The notes under the pieces: generated by a model
The model's database searches: none
What the model was told of the DNA's origin: nothing
The model's input: the letters and a program-made list of their open reading frames with translations, nothing else
DNA from: Treponema sp.
Lineage (GTDB): Bacteria; Spirochaetota; Spirochaetia; Treponematales; Breznakiellaceae
Direction of reading: 5' to 3'
DNA: 26,196 bases
Assembly: GCA_031263265.1 (NCBI GenBank)
Contig: JAISGE010000024.1
Coordinates: forward strand, 1-26,196
Position numbers and translations under genes: made by a program
Part shown: positions 7,502 to 15,870 of the stretch, one piece after another
Position numbering within the stretch: the first letter of the stretch is position 1
How the letters are laid out: each line of letters starts with the position of its first letter

Positions 7502-8089
7502 ATGAGTATTGAAATTGAACTGAAAGCCTGGGTTGCAGATCCAGAAGCCTTGAGCAACACCCTGAACGCAGGGTCATCCCCGGCCCGTTTCTCCAGGGCT
7601 TTTGAAAAAGAAGATACCTACTGGTACCCTGTTCCCGGTATTACCGCAAGTTCCTTCCCTTTTTCAGGAATCCGAATCCGCCGGGAAACTACTACCGATG
7701 TCCACGGAACCCTGATCCAACAGGTGCTGATAACCTATAAGACCAAGGAACTGCGGGAAGGCATTGAAGTAAATGATGAGCGTGAATTTAGCGTATCCGA
7801 TGGGTCCATCTTTGAAGATCTCCTTATGCGCCTTGGTTTTGAACCAGGGATAGGAAAACACAAGCAGGGTCAAGCCTGGGACTATGAAGGCATCACCGTT
7901 GAACTTGCCCAGATCTCGAGTCTGGGCTGGTTTGTGGAATTGGAGCTTCTTGAGGACAATACCCATGCTGAAACCGTAGCTGCTGCTCGTACCCGCTTAT
8001 TAGACCTCTTGCACCGCTTAGGCATTGGTACCGACCAGATTGAACCTCGCTACTATACCGAACTCCTCAAAGCCGAAAGGGGCAGGTGA
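7502..8089 (+). CDS. CYTH-domain protein (class IV adenylate cyclase / triphosphatase family)
   Basis: 195 aa. The CYTH (triphosphate tunnel metalloenzyme) signature ExExK is at residues 4-8 (MSIEIELKAWV). It is followed by the basic tunnel strands (SGIRIRRET, QVLITYKTKEL, EREFSV), FVELELLE near the middle and RYYTELL at the end. Family members hydrolyse organic or inorganic triphosphates or, as CyaB, make cAMP; the sequence does not decide which. An in-frame ATG at 7442 would add 20 unrelated residues. The 7502 start puts ExExK at the usual place. Neither ATG has a Shine-Dalgarno, and the -10 box ends 6 nt before 7502, so translation is probably leaderless. Confidence 0.85.
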   Translation: MSIEIELKAWVADPEALSNTLNAGSSPARFSRAFEKEDTYWYPVPGITASSFPFSGIRIRRETTTDVHGTLIQQVLITYKTKELREGIEVNDEREFSVSDGSIFEDLLMRLGFEPGIGKHKQGQAWDYEGITVELAQISSLGWFVELELLEDNTHAETVAAARTRLLDLLHRLGIGTDQIEPRYYTELLKAERGR

Positions 8090-8090
8090 A

Positions 8091-8119
8091 TTGCGCTTGT
8101 TCCGGGTTTATGCTATAGT
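8091..8119 (+). promoter_or_regulatory. Predicted promoter for smc
   Basis: TTGCGC (8091-8096), 17-nt spacer, TATAGT (8114-8119) preceded by an extended TGC. It starts just after the CYTH stop and leaves a leader of about 50 nt. Confidence 0.58.
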
Positions 8120-8177
8120 AGCAGCATATTGAGAAAAAAACAAACCGCGTGGACGCGAGTGCAGACGGAGTTTATTG

Positions 8178-11084
8178 TTGTTCCTAAAAAATCTTGACAT
8201 CTTTGGTTTCAAATCATTTGCCGACCGTACTAGGATTGCATTTGCCGATGGGATTACCGCGCTTTTGGGGCCTAATGGCTGCGGGAAATCCAATGTAGTG
8301 GATGCAGTGAAGTGGGTGTTAGGGGAGCAGGCATCCCGATCCATGCGGGCAGAGAAGATGGAGGATGTCATCTTTAATGGTACGGAAAACCGGAAGTCCC
8401 TGAGTGTGGCAGAAGTAACCCTGACACTGGCCAATGACGCAGGGCTTCTACCCCTGGATATGCCTGAGGTGCAGATCAAGCGGCGGCTTTACCGGTCTGG
8501 GGAGAGTGAATACTACATCAACTCAAACCAGGTGAAACTCAAGGATATCCGGGAGCTTTTTTGGGATACTGGCGTGGGTAAAGCTGCGTATTCCGTGATG
8601 GAACAGGGTAAAATCGACCAAATTCTGTCTTCTAAGCCGGATGAACGGCGCTATCTGTTTGAGGAAGCCGCAGGGATCACCAAGTTCAAGATAAAAACCC
8701 AGGAAGCGGAACGAAAACTCGCCAAGACCGAAGAAAACATGCGCCAGGTGGAAGGGATTGTGGGTGAGGTGAAACGGGCCTACGACAGCCTCAAGGTGCA
8801 AGCCGATAAAACCCTGCAATTTCGTTCTTTAAAAGAGGCGATATTTCACTTTGAACTGGACATTCAACTGCTTAGGCTCAAGCAGTTCAAACATGACCAG
8901 GATAGCCGGACCGAAAAGTTCAAGCAGCGCACTGCAGAACGGGATGCGCTTCGTGTGGAACTTGAAGGGGTGAACAAGTCCCTGGAAGAAAATATGGATG
9001 AGGTGAACTCCCTGGAAAAACAACAGGACGAGTACCAGAAGAACATCTACGGTCTTGCCATAGAGAAGAACGCCCGGGAAAAGGAAGCTAAACTCCTCGT
9101 AGAACAGCAGCAGGCGATCCAGGCAAAACTTGCCCAGAATGAAGGCCGGGAACGAAGCATTACCCGTAAGATCGAGGATTTGGCCGAAGATGCATCAGAG
9201 CAGGACTATACCGTACGGGACCTTCGTAAGCAGCTTGAGGATATAGCAGGGAATATCGCTTCCTGTGAGGAAAACATACAGCTTACTGCATCCCGGATCC
9301 GGGATAACGAGGGCGCGGTTCAAAGGGCTGATGAAGAAATCCGGGGACTTGAACAAGAACGGGCCTTACACGAGCAGGAACTGGAAGGTATTACCGATGC
9401 TATTGTGGCTGCCTTGGATGCAGGGCTCAAAGATGCGGGGTATTCTGCGGTAGAACGGCGGAACCTTGAGGCCCGTTTAACCGAAACATTAGGGAGCATC
9501 AAGACCCTCGTAACAGGCCAGGAGGCCCTGCTTCGGGAACTGGCAGAGAAGGCCATTGAGCTTTTTGAAGCCTATCGCAAGAGTACCCCGTCGTTTATTG
9601 ATGAATTTCTTGCCCCTGAAGGGATCATCACCCAGAAACGGGCCTTAGACGCGGCGATCCGAGGCGCTAAAGAGGGGATGGAACAGCGGCGGGAACACAT
9701 AGGAGCGCTTCGTCTGGATAACCAAGGCTTAGGCGGCAAGATTGACCAATACCGGGCAAGCCTTGAGGAACTACGGGTGAACCGGGTACGGATGGCTACC
9801 CAGGCTCAATCCGCGGAAGAACAGGCCAAACTCATACGACGGGAACTTTCCGGCCAGGAAGCGCTGCTCAAGACCGTGCGGGATGAACTGTTTCTGGATC
9901 GTAAGCGGTTCATGGAAGTTCATGAGAGGATCACCGACACTGAGCAGGAACTGGCGGATATTGAACGGAAAGGGAAGCAGTTGACCGCGGAACTGGAGCG
10001 CGTGGAAGAGGACATACAACAACGGAACGGCGATGTGGCGGGTAAGCAGGCAGCCATAAAGAAGGGAATGGCAGAACTGGGTAAGGTGCAAGAAAGCCTG
10101 GAAAAGATACACCTGGAACTGGTTCAGTCTGAAACCGAGATCAAGAACATTCAGGATAATTTTCGGGAAACCCATTCCCGGGATCTCATGGAATTTGAAG
10201 CGCGGATTTTGACCATCACCACCCCGGCAAGCGAACTGCGGGAAAAACTCACCGCGGCCAAGGGGAGGCTTAAGGAACTGGGGCAGGTGAATCTCATGGC
10301 TCCCGAGGAATTTACCGAGACCAAAGAACGGTACGATTTTCTCTCCACCCAGCTTGCAGACCTGGCCAAGGCCCGGGATGACCTAAAAAACATCACCGCA
10401 GAGATCCGGGCGGAATCCTCTCAGCTCTTCCTGGGAACCTATAACAAGATCAAGAAAAATTTTCATAACATGTTCCGTCGGCTTTTTGGGGGTGGTAGGG
10501 CGGAACTCCGACTTTCGGATCCCAACCATATCCTGGAATCAGGGATTGAAATCTACGCGCAACCGCCGGGGAAAAAACTGGAAAACATCAATCTTCTCTC
10601 AGGGGGGGAACGTTCCATGACCGCCGTGGCGCTGCTCTTTGCCACCTACATGGTAAAGCCCTCCCCCTTCTGTCTGCTTGATGAAATCGACGCGGCCCTG
10701 GATGAGGCGAATGTGAACCGGTTCGTCCAAGTGCTGCGGGAATTCGGCACTACCAGCCAGTTTATTGTTATCACCCATAACAAAAAGACCGTCATCGGTG
10801 CAGGAACGCTCTTGGGGGTAACTATGGAAGAGTCGGGGATCACCAAAGTCATATCAGTGCGTCTTGAAAACGAAGATTCCTCCAAAACCGGGCTTGCGGC
10901 TCCCCCTGCACTGCACGCGTATGAGGAAGAAGAAGTGGAGCCGGAAGTAGGCTGGGAACTCCCCAAGGGCATAGACGATCCTGCTCTGGTAAGTGAGACC
11001 GAGCTTAGGCCCATCCGCGCTGCCCAGGTATCTGCCGAAGAAGCCGTCGATACTGCATGTTCTCGGTACGCTTCCCATGCCTAG
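8178..11084 (+). CDS. smc: Chromosome segregation ATPase SMC, short form without recognisable hinge
   Basis: 968 aa from TTG 8178. GGAG is 7 nt upstream, and the start MFLKNLDIFGFKSFAD matches the family; the adjacent TTG at 8175 is only 4 nt from the box. The N-terminal ATPase half has Walker A GPNGCGKSN (31-39). The C-terminal half has the ABC signature LLSGGERSMTA (about 805-815), Walker B CLLDEIDAALDEAN (about 830) and the H-loop IVITHNK. The middle (about 165-690) is charged coiled coil. Canonical SMC is about 1170-1190 aa with a Gly-rich hinge of about 150 residues. Here only a short non-coil break (about 400-485, around AIVAALDAGLKDAGYS and TPSFIDEFLAPEGIITQ) lies between the arms. A C-terminal tail of about 70 acidic residues follows the ATPase. 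Its stop overlaps the start of murJ. No scpA or scpB is in the window. Confidence 0.93.
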   Translation: MFLKNLDIFGFKSFADRTRIAFADGITALLGPNGCGKSNVVDAVKWVLGEQASRSMRAEKMEDVIFNGTENRKSLSVAEVTLTLANDAGLLPLDMPEVQIKRRLYRSGESEYYINSNQVKLKDIRELFWDTGVGKAAYSVMEQGKIDQILSSKPDERRYLFEEAAGITKFKIKTQEAERKLAKTEENMRQVEGIVGEVKRAYDSLKVQADKTLQFRSLKEAIFHFELDIQLLRLKQFKHDQDSRTEKFKQRTAERDALRVELEGVNKSLEENMDEVNSLEKQQDEYQKNIYGLAIEKNAREKEAKLLVEQQQAIQAKLAQNEGRERSITRKIEDLAEDASEQDYTVRDLRKQLEDIAGNIASCEENIQLTASRIRDNEGAVQRADEEIRGLEQERALHEQELEGITDAIVAALDAGLKDAGYSAVERRNLEARLTETLGSIKTLVTGQEALLRELAEKAIELFEAYRKSTPSFIDEFLAPEGIITQKRALDAAIRGAKEGMEQRREHIGALRLDNQGLGGKIDQYRASLEELRVNRVRMATQAQSAEEQAKLIRRELSGQEALLKTVRDELFLDRKRFMEVHERITDTEQELADIERKGKQLTAELERVEEDIQQRNGDVAGKQAAIKKGMAELGKVQESLEKIHLELVQSETEIKNIQDNFRETHSRDLMEFEARILTITTPASELREKLTAAKGRLKELGQVNLMAPEEFTETKERYDFLSTQLADLAKARDDLKNITAEIRAESSQLFLGTYNKIKKNFHNMFRRLFGGGRAELRLSDPNHILESGIEIYAQPPGKKLENINLLSGGERSMTAVALLFATYMVKPSPFCLLDEIDAALDEANVNRFVQVLREFGTTSQFIVITHNKKTVIGAGTLLGVTMEESGITKVISVRLENEDSSKTGLAAPPALHAYEEEEVEPEVGWELPKGIDDPALVSETELRPIRAAQVSAEEAVDTACSRYASHA

Positions 11085-12636
11085 TTCTACCCGGGCGTTG
11101 CTGCGTCATGGTTCAACCCTCTCATTACTCACCTTGATTTCCCGGATCCTGGGCCTTATCAGGGAAATGGTCAAAGCCAGTCTCTTGGGAACCAGCGCGC
11201 TCTCAGATGCCTTTTCAGTGGCATTCTTAATCCCGAACCTATTCCGCCGGCTCTTTGCCGAAGGGTCCATATCAGTGGCTTTCATTCCTACCTTTAAAGC
11301 ATACCTTCTGGAAAATGATTGGGCCATGACCAGGGAATTCCTCAACAGTGTTTTTACGGTGTTGCTTAGTTTGGTAAGTTTGGCCGTACTGATAGGGATG
11401 CTCCTCACCCCGTGGATCGTGCCCTTTTTCGGGATAGCCTTTGATGAAACCTGTTTCTTGACCAGGCTCATGTTCCCTTTTTTGGCCTTTGTTTCGGTGG
11501 CCGCGTTTTTTCAGGGAATCCTCAACAGCGTCTATAGCTTTACCCCTTCAGGGCTGGCGCCGATCCTGCTCAACCTGCTTACGATTATCTGCGCCTTTAC
11601 CCTCAGCCCCTTTACCGCCAATCCTGCCCGTGCTATGGCCCTGGGGATTCTGCTGGGCGGCTTTCTCGAAGCCGCGATTCAACTGCCCTTTGTCATACAA
11701 AAAGGGTTTAGGTTCTCCCTTACCGGCCTTAAACGGGCATTCCAAAACCCTGGGCTTAAAAAGGTACTCAGGCTTATCGGACCTACCATCATCGGCATGG
11801 CTGCGTATCAGATCAACGACCTGGTTTCTACGGCCTTAGCGGGAAATGCCGGGGAAGGGGTGGTATCCAGTCTCCAGTACTCATTGCGGCTCCAGGAACT
11901 GATCTTGGGGGTGTTTGCCGTTTCCATTGGAACGGTGCTCCTTCCTGACTTGGCAGAACATGCCGCCTCAGGGCACTGGGAGCTTTACCATGAGCGGCTG
12001 GTCTCTGCGCTGCGTATCATCGCGCTCATCACCATCCCGATCACCTTTTTTTTCTTGGCCCAAGGCACGAATATCATACCCTTACTCTTCAGGACCAATC
12101 GTTTCGGTGAAGATTCGGTGCGCTTGACCCTTGCGGCCTTTACCTTCCACATGCCGGGGCTTTTTTTCATTGCCCTCAACCGTATCCTGGCCCCGGCCTT
12201 TTATGCCCAAAAAGATTCTAAGTCTCCCACCCTGGCAGGACTCTGTTCTTTTGGGGTAAATATCCTCTTGGCCGCTTTGCTGGTAGGTCCTATGCGCGGC
12301 GGGGGGGTAGCCTTGGCCCTTACCGTGGCCAGTGCGGTAAATACGGTTCTGCTCTTTTACTTTCTCAGGAACAAGCCTCGGATGGCCTTGGGCCGGGTTC
12401 TGGTATCGGCGTTGGTCTATGCCCTGAAGCTCATCCTCTTTTCGAGTATGGCGGTGGTTCCTGTCCTATGGATGAATCCCTTCCTGGCTGCCTGGTGTGC
12501 AGGCAAGGGCAGGCTGTTTTCCTACGGGCTTCCGCTGCTCATTACCGGCGTAACCTATGCGCTCCTGGGGATTTTGCTGTTATGTATCAGTAAAGATAGG
12601 CAAATCCAGGGGATATGGCGGGTCCTTACCCGGTGA
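11077..12636 (+). CDS. murJ: Lipid II flippase MurJ (MviN)
   Basis: 519 aa, usual length for MurJ, an inner-membrane MOP-superfamily protein that flips lipid II for peptidoglycan synthesis. The N terminus has the family pattern: LLTLISRILGLIREMVKASLLG, then SDAFSVAFLIPNLFRRLFAEGSISVAFIPTF. About 14 hydrophobic segments follow. The ATG at 11077 overlaps the smc stop by 8 nt, which points to translational coupling; the local Shine-Dalgarno is weak. The frame is open upstream to 10993 but that part lies inside smc and is unlikely to be used. The 3' end contains a 14-nt element (12633-12646) found again at 15146. Confidence 0.95.
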   Translation: MPSSTRALLRHGSTLSLLTLISRILGLIREMVKASLLGTSALSDAFSVAFLIPNLFRRLFAEGSISVAFIPTFKAYLLENDWAMTREFLNSVFTVLLSLVSLAVLIGMLLTPWIVPFFGIAFDETCFLTRLMFPFLAFVSVAAFFQGILNSVYSFTPSGLAPILLNLLTIICAFTLSPFTANPARAMALGILLGGFLEAAIQLPFVIQKGFRFSLTGLKRAFQNPGLKKVLRLIGPTIIGMAAYQINDLVSTALAGNAGEGVVSSLQYSLRLQELILGVFAVSIGTVLLPDLAEHAASGHWELYHERLVSALRIIALITIPITFFFLAQGTNIIPLLFRTNRFGEDSVRLTLAAFTFHMPGLFFIALNRILAPAFYAQKDSKSPTLAGLCSFGVNILLAALLVGPMRGGGVALALTVASAVNTVLLFYFLRNKPRMALGRVLVSALVYALKLILFSSMAVVPVLWMNPFLAAWCAGKGRLFSYGLPLLITGVTYALLGILLLCISKDRQIQGIWRVLTR

Positions 12637-12646
12637 GGCAACGCGC
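12633..12646 (+). repeat. 14-nt element repeated upstream of two promoters (copy 1)
   Basis: GTGAGGCAACGCGC at 12633-12646, overlapping the murJ stop codon. It is followed after exactly 4 nt by TTGAT, the -35 of the clpP promoter. A second identical copy is at 15146-15159 with the same 4-nt gap. Confidence 0.6.
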
Positions 12647-12650
12647 CCAG

Positions 12651-12680
12651 TTGATTATATAAGCTCGATACGAGTATAGT
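12651..12680 (+). promoter_or_regulatory. Predicted promoter for clpP-mscS-fliL-like
   Basis: TTGATT (12651-12656), 18-nt spacer, TATAGT (12675-12680), about 67 nt upstream of the clpP RBS and ATG. Confidence 0.52.
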
Positions 12681-12753
12681 GATCTAAAGACGATTTCAAC
12701 ACTTTAGCAACTAAACCTAGGGTAACAAGCTGCCCTATGACGAGGAGATTGTA

Positions 12754-13386
12754 ATGCACACAAGGTATAGCCATTCAGACTACGAAAAAAAGCCGTATGC
12801 CGGGGAATCTGAGGAAGAGACCGAAGAAAAATCTGGGGAATCAGGGCCTGACCCCCTCTTGCATAAAATGCTTAAAACCCGGACCGTCTTGCTGTCCGGT
12901 GAGATAAAAAAAGATTTGGCTGAACGGACCATCCGGCAGCTCCTGCTCTTGGAGGACATGGGGGAAGAGCCTATCAGGATATTTATTGATTCCCCTGGCG
13001 GGGATGCGGATGCAGGGTTCGCCATCTTCGACATGATCCGGTTTATTAAGCCGCCGGTGTGGACCATAGGTATGGGCCTTGTGGCCAGCGCCGCAGCCAT
13101 TATTCAGCTTGCCAGCCCCCAAAACCAGCGGCTTGGTTTACCCAATAGCCACTACCTGATCCATCAGCCCCTTTCAGGCATCCGGGGAGTTGCTACGGAT
13201 ATTGAAATTCATGCCCGGGAACTGGATAAACTGCGGGAGAAGATCAACCTCCTCATCGCAGCAGAAACCGGCGCGCCTTTTGCCCAGGTGGAAAAGGACA
13301 CTGATAGGGATTATTGGATGAACGCGGAAGAAGCGGTTCGCTACGGCCTTATCTCCCGGATTGTATCCCGCCGGGACGAGCTTTAA
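12754..13386 (+). CDS. clpP: ClpP-type serine protease with acidic N-terminal extension
   Basis: 210 aa, start set by GAGGAG 6 nt before ATG. Residues 34-205 are the ClpP fold: FIDSPGGDADAGFAIFD, GLVASAAAIIQLA, HYLIHQPLSG and DTDRDYWMNAEEAVRYGLI. The catalytic triad is present as Ser112, His137 and Asp186, with the same 25 and 49 residue spacing as E. coli ClpP (S97, H122, D171), so it should be active. It differs from the main ClpP by a 33-residue Glu/Ser-rich N terminus in place of a short axial loop, and by VASAAA in place of the usual AASMGA around the serine. It is probably a second, ClpP2-like paralogue. No Clp ATPase is adjacent. Confidence 0.9.
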   Translation: MHTRYSHSDYEKKPYAGESEEETEEKSGESGPDPLLHKMLKTRTVLLSGEIKKDLAERTIRQLLLLEDMGEEPIRIFIDSPGGDADAGFAIFDMIRFIKPPVWTIGMGLVASAAAIIQLASPQNQRLGLPNSHYLIHQPLSGIRGVATDIEIHARELDKLREKINLLIAAETGAPFAQVEKDTDRDYWMNAEEAVRYGLISRIVSRRDEL

Positions 13387-13423
13387 TACCGCAGCCCTTC
13401 CCGGTTATGAGGAGTGAGGAATC

Positions 13424-14446
13424 ATGCAGGAATTCTTACAGGTAAGCATCGGGGGCAACACGGTGCAGCAATGGCTCTACGCCCTGGGTTTCATAGTAGG
13501 GGGCTTTCTTGGAGGGAAACTTTGCGCACTGCTCCTCTCCGCTGTCGTAAAACATATCTGCCGTAAAACATCCAGTTCCCTGGACGATAGTATTGTAGAA
13601 ACCGCAAAACAGCCCCTGACCTGGTTACTTACTATTGGCGGTATTGGGTATGGCATCAGCAGGGTGAATTTGCATGAAATCCACCTGCTTTGGGTGAACC
13701 GGATCCTGGCAGCCCTGATCATTGTGGTCCTCGCCAGGACCATAGCAGCCTTACTTGACCTTTTTATAGGGCGCTGTATCCCGGAAAAAGCCCCTGGTCC
13801 GCTCTCGAAAAGAGAAACCGATATTCAGCCCCTACTGAGGAAGATCTCCAGAACCCTGATATGGCTCATTGCAGGCGTGCTTATCCTGCGAACCTTGGGC
13901 TACAATGTCAGTGCGCTCATGGCCGGCTTAGGATTGGGAGGCGCGGCCCTGGCCCTGGCTTCCAAGGACACCCTGTCCAACTTCTTTGGTTCCATCACGG
14001 TATTTGTGGATCGTCCCTTTTCCCTGAACGATAGGATTAAAATCGCGGGCTATGACGGGATTATCACTGATATGGGTATCAGGACCAGCAGGCTGCGCAC
14101 CATGGAAAACCGCACGGTGATCATTCCCAATAGTATTTTTGCCGCCACCCCGATTGAAAACATCACTGCCGCGCCGAATATCAAGGTAAGTCAAACCCTG
14201 ACCATACAGACCAAGAGTGGCCGGGAAAAAATGGAACAGGCTCTGGTATTGCTGCGGGAGATAGGTTCTACCCTTGAGGGAACCGATGGTAATCCTGAAG
14301 CAGGGCTGACAGCGGTAAGCGGAAGCACCTGTCAGATTACCTTTATCTTTTACCTTGCCAAAGACGCGGATTATATAGCGACCCTTAATGCGGTTAATCT
14401 TGCAGTGCTCCGGCGTTTTGAAGACGCGGGGATTTTGTTGGGTTAA
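13424..14446 (+). CDS. MscS-family mechanosensitive channel
   Basis: 340 aa. It releases solutes at hypo-osmotic shock through the inner membrane. Hydrophobic segments lie at about 15-38, 66-80, 90-115 and 140-160. They lead into the pore helix and gate region GLGLGGAALALASKDTLSNFFGSI, followed by VDRPFSLNDRIKI and the beta domain with VIIPNSIFAATPIEN. All of these are MscS hallmarks. It is somewhat longer than E. coli MscS (286 aa) because of one or two extra N-terminal membrane helices. A GAGGAG and a GAGGAA box lie upstream. It is 37 nt after clpP and probably in the same transcript. Confidence 0.92.
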   Translation: MQEFLQVSIGGNTVQQWLYALGFIVGGFLGGKLCALLLSAVVKHICRKTSSSLDDSIVETAKQPLTWLLTIGGIGYGISRVNLHEIHLLWVNRILAALIIVVLARTIAALLDLFIGRCIPEKAPGPLSKRETDIQPLLRKISRTLIWLIAGVLILRTLGYNVSALMAGLGLGGAALALASKDTLSNFFGSITVFVDRPFSLNDRIKIAGYDGIITDMGIRTSRLRTMENRTVIIPNSIFAATPIENITAAPNIKVSQTLTIQTKSGREKMEQALVLLREIGSTLEGTDGNPEAGLTAVSGSTCQITFIFYLAKDADYIATLNAVNLAVLRRFEDAGILLG

Positions 14447-14464
14447 GCCCTTCCTAAGCCTAGT

Positions 14465-15016
14465 ATGAACAAACCAGTACCGCTCTCAGCAAAACCCGAA
14501 GCCAAGGTCCCCATGGGCTTCCTCGCCAAAATGGGGAAGAGCCTCTACCGGATACTTTGGGTGCTGGTTTTGCTGTTAATCCTGGTGCTTGCCGGGGTAA
14601 CGGTCTATGCCTTTTTTTTACGAACCCCAGGGTCCCGTCCCTTGTATACCCTCCCTACCCGGCTGATTCCGGCTTTTTCCTCAAAGGCTCCCCAGGGACA
14701 AAGCCCAGGAGACGGTATATTCACCGGTATTGGCCGGTTTCGGGTGGTTACCGCAGATGCCCCGCCTATGACCATTGTCATTTCCATTGCCTTTCCCTAC
14801 AACTCAGCGGATCGGGCTTTTACCGAAGAATTAGACGCTAAGATCCGGGATTTCAGGAACATCGCCTCCGCGTATTTTAGTGCCCATACTGCAGCAGAAT
14901 TGCGTCAAGCAAACGAAAGCCTGATAAAGGCGGAACTGGTGCGCCGGTACAACAGCATACTCCATCTGGGACAAATAGAAGTATTATATTTCAATGATTT
15001 TATGATAATCGAATAG
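14465..15016 (+). CDS. FliL-like membrane protein
   Basis: 183 aa. A cytoplasmic tail of about 25 residues, one transmembrane helix (ILWVLVLLLILVLAGVTVYAFF, about 30-51), a Pro-rich linker, and a periplasmic domain of about 90 residues. That domain ends like FliL (KIRDFRNIASAYFSAHTAAEL, then LKAELVRRYNSIL-type helix, then VLYFNDFMIIE). FliL is a stomatin-like protein around the flagellar stator. This copy is outside a motility operon, so it may be a paralogue with another membrane role. It follows mscS by 18 nt with no clear ribosome site. Confidence 0.68.
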   Translation: MNKPVPLSAKPEAKVPMGFLAKMGKSLYRILWVLVLLLILVLAGVTVYAFFLRTPGSRPLYTLPTRLIPAFSSKAPQGQSPGDGIFTGIGRFRVVTADAPPMTIVISIAFPYNSADRAFTEELDAKIRDFRNIASAYFSAHTAAELRQANESLIKAELVRRYNSILHLGQIEVLYFNDFMIIE

Positions 15017-15145
15017 ACACCTCAGAGGATACGTCCTTAGGTATCTCAAGCCCGGCGTTTTCGGTGAGCTTGACGAACGGGCTTCCTGGGTTCGTCGTAA
15101 ACCTTGATCTTTTTGAGGCATGGGTCATTTTCGGTAACATTTTTC

Positions 15146-15159
15146 GTGAGGCAACGCGC
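15146..15159 (+). repeat. 14-nt element repeated upstream of two promoters (copy 2)
   Basis: GTGAGGCAACGCGC, identical to 12633-12646, and again 4 nt before a TTGAT. Confidence 0.6.
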
Positions 15160-15163
15160 TGCC

Positions 15164-15193
15164 TTGATCGGACACGCCCTTCTGGGGTACTAT
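15164..15193 (+). promoter_or_regulatory. Predicted promoter for the nitroreductase-like lipoprotein
   Basis: TTGATC (15164-15169), 18-nt spacer, TACTAT (15188-15193), about 80 nt before the chosen ATG. Confidence 0.42.
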
Positions 15194-15273
15194 AGGGGAC
15201 CATAAAGGTATTATTAATGAAGATTCTACAAAAATGTACGTTACAAGAAAAACAAGGAAAAAAAGGAAAAATT

Positions 15274-15870
15274 ATGAAACGACTCATCTCATCGGTTATT
15301 ATTCTTGGCTTGCTGGCCGTTGCACCAGGTTGTAATTCCAAAACCACAGGAATACCTGCTCTTGGCGCCGCAGAATCGGATAACCCTACGGCGATCACCA
15401 TGAACCACTACGCAGCACGAAACTTTACCAACGGCATGGTAACGCAAACTGAACTCGATCAGATCCTCGCAGCCGGCGCACGGGCGCCCAGCGCCAGTAA
15501 CCGGCAGCCCTGGCATTTTACCGTAGTACAAAGCCAGAACCTGACCAATCAGATTATCCCCAATATAACCGACGGTAATATTCTGATTATTATTTCCGCC
15601 TTTGACGGACAAACCAGCGACCAGGTAATTTTGGACTGCGCCCTAGCAACCCAGAGCATATACCTGACTGCCCAAGCACTGGGTCTTGGTTCCCGGATCT
15701 ATACCGGCCCCATAAATACCATTAATCAGCGTTTCAAGACTGATTTGGGACTCCCCAGCGGGTACAGCGCGGTTACGCTGGTACGGGTAGGCCGGATTCC
15801 GCCTGGGGTTGATGCGGTCAGCGCGGCATCTTCCAGAAAACCCTTAGACTCACTAGTAACGTATAAATAG
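15274..15870 (+). CDS. Nitroreductase-family lipoprotein
   Basis: 198 aa from ATG 15274 (AAAGGAAA upstream), which gives a clean lipoprotein signal MKRLISSVIILGLLAVAPGC (Cys20). An in-frame ATG at 15217 has AAAGG but adds a lysine-rich stretch before the signal. The mature part is a small FMN nitroreductase-like domain: the phosphate-binding stretch AGARAPSASNRQPWHFTVV, a central LIIISAFDG, ALATQSIYLTAQALGLGSR and ALVRVGRIP-like end (VTLVRVGRIPPG). Nitroreductases reduce nitro groups or quinones with NAD(P)H in the cytoplasm. A lipid-anchored copy outside the cytoplasm is uncommon and implies another electron donor or a binding role. A short CCCGC/GCGGG repeat follows the stop. Confidence 0.8.
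   Translation: MKRLISSVIILGLLAVAPGCNSKTTGIPALGAAESDNPTAITMNHYAARNFTNGMVTQTELDQILAAGARAPSASNRQPWHFTVVQSQNLTNQIIPNITDGNILIIISAFDGQTSDQVILDCALATQSIYLTAQALGLGSRIYTGPINTINQRFKTDLGLPSGYSAVTLVRVGRIPPGVDAVSAASSRKPLDSLVTYK

Larger units (their letters stand above)
15017..15216. other. Non-coding spacer with possible dispersed repeat
   Basis: About 200 nt without a supported gene. It holds an imperfect fold-back (AAGCCCG 15048-15054 with CGGGCTT 15078-15084), the second GTGAGGCAACGCGC copy (15146-15159) and a candidate promoter. A minus-strand frame here begins in the next gene and is not supported. Confidence 0.4.

Noticed and set aside
15000..15401. Minus-strand frame across the spacer before the nitroreductase gene
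   Set aside because: It starts inside the nitroreductase lipoprotein gene and has no ribosome site. It could be part of a dispersed repeat, but nothing supports a protein.
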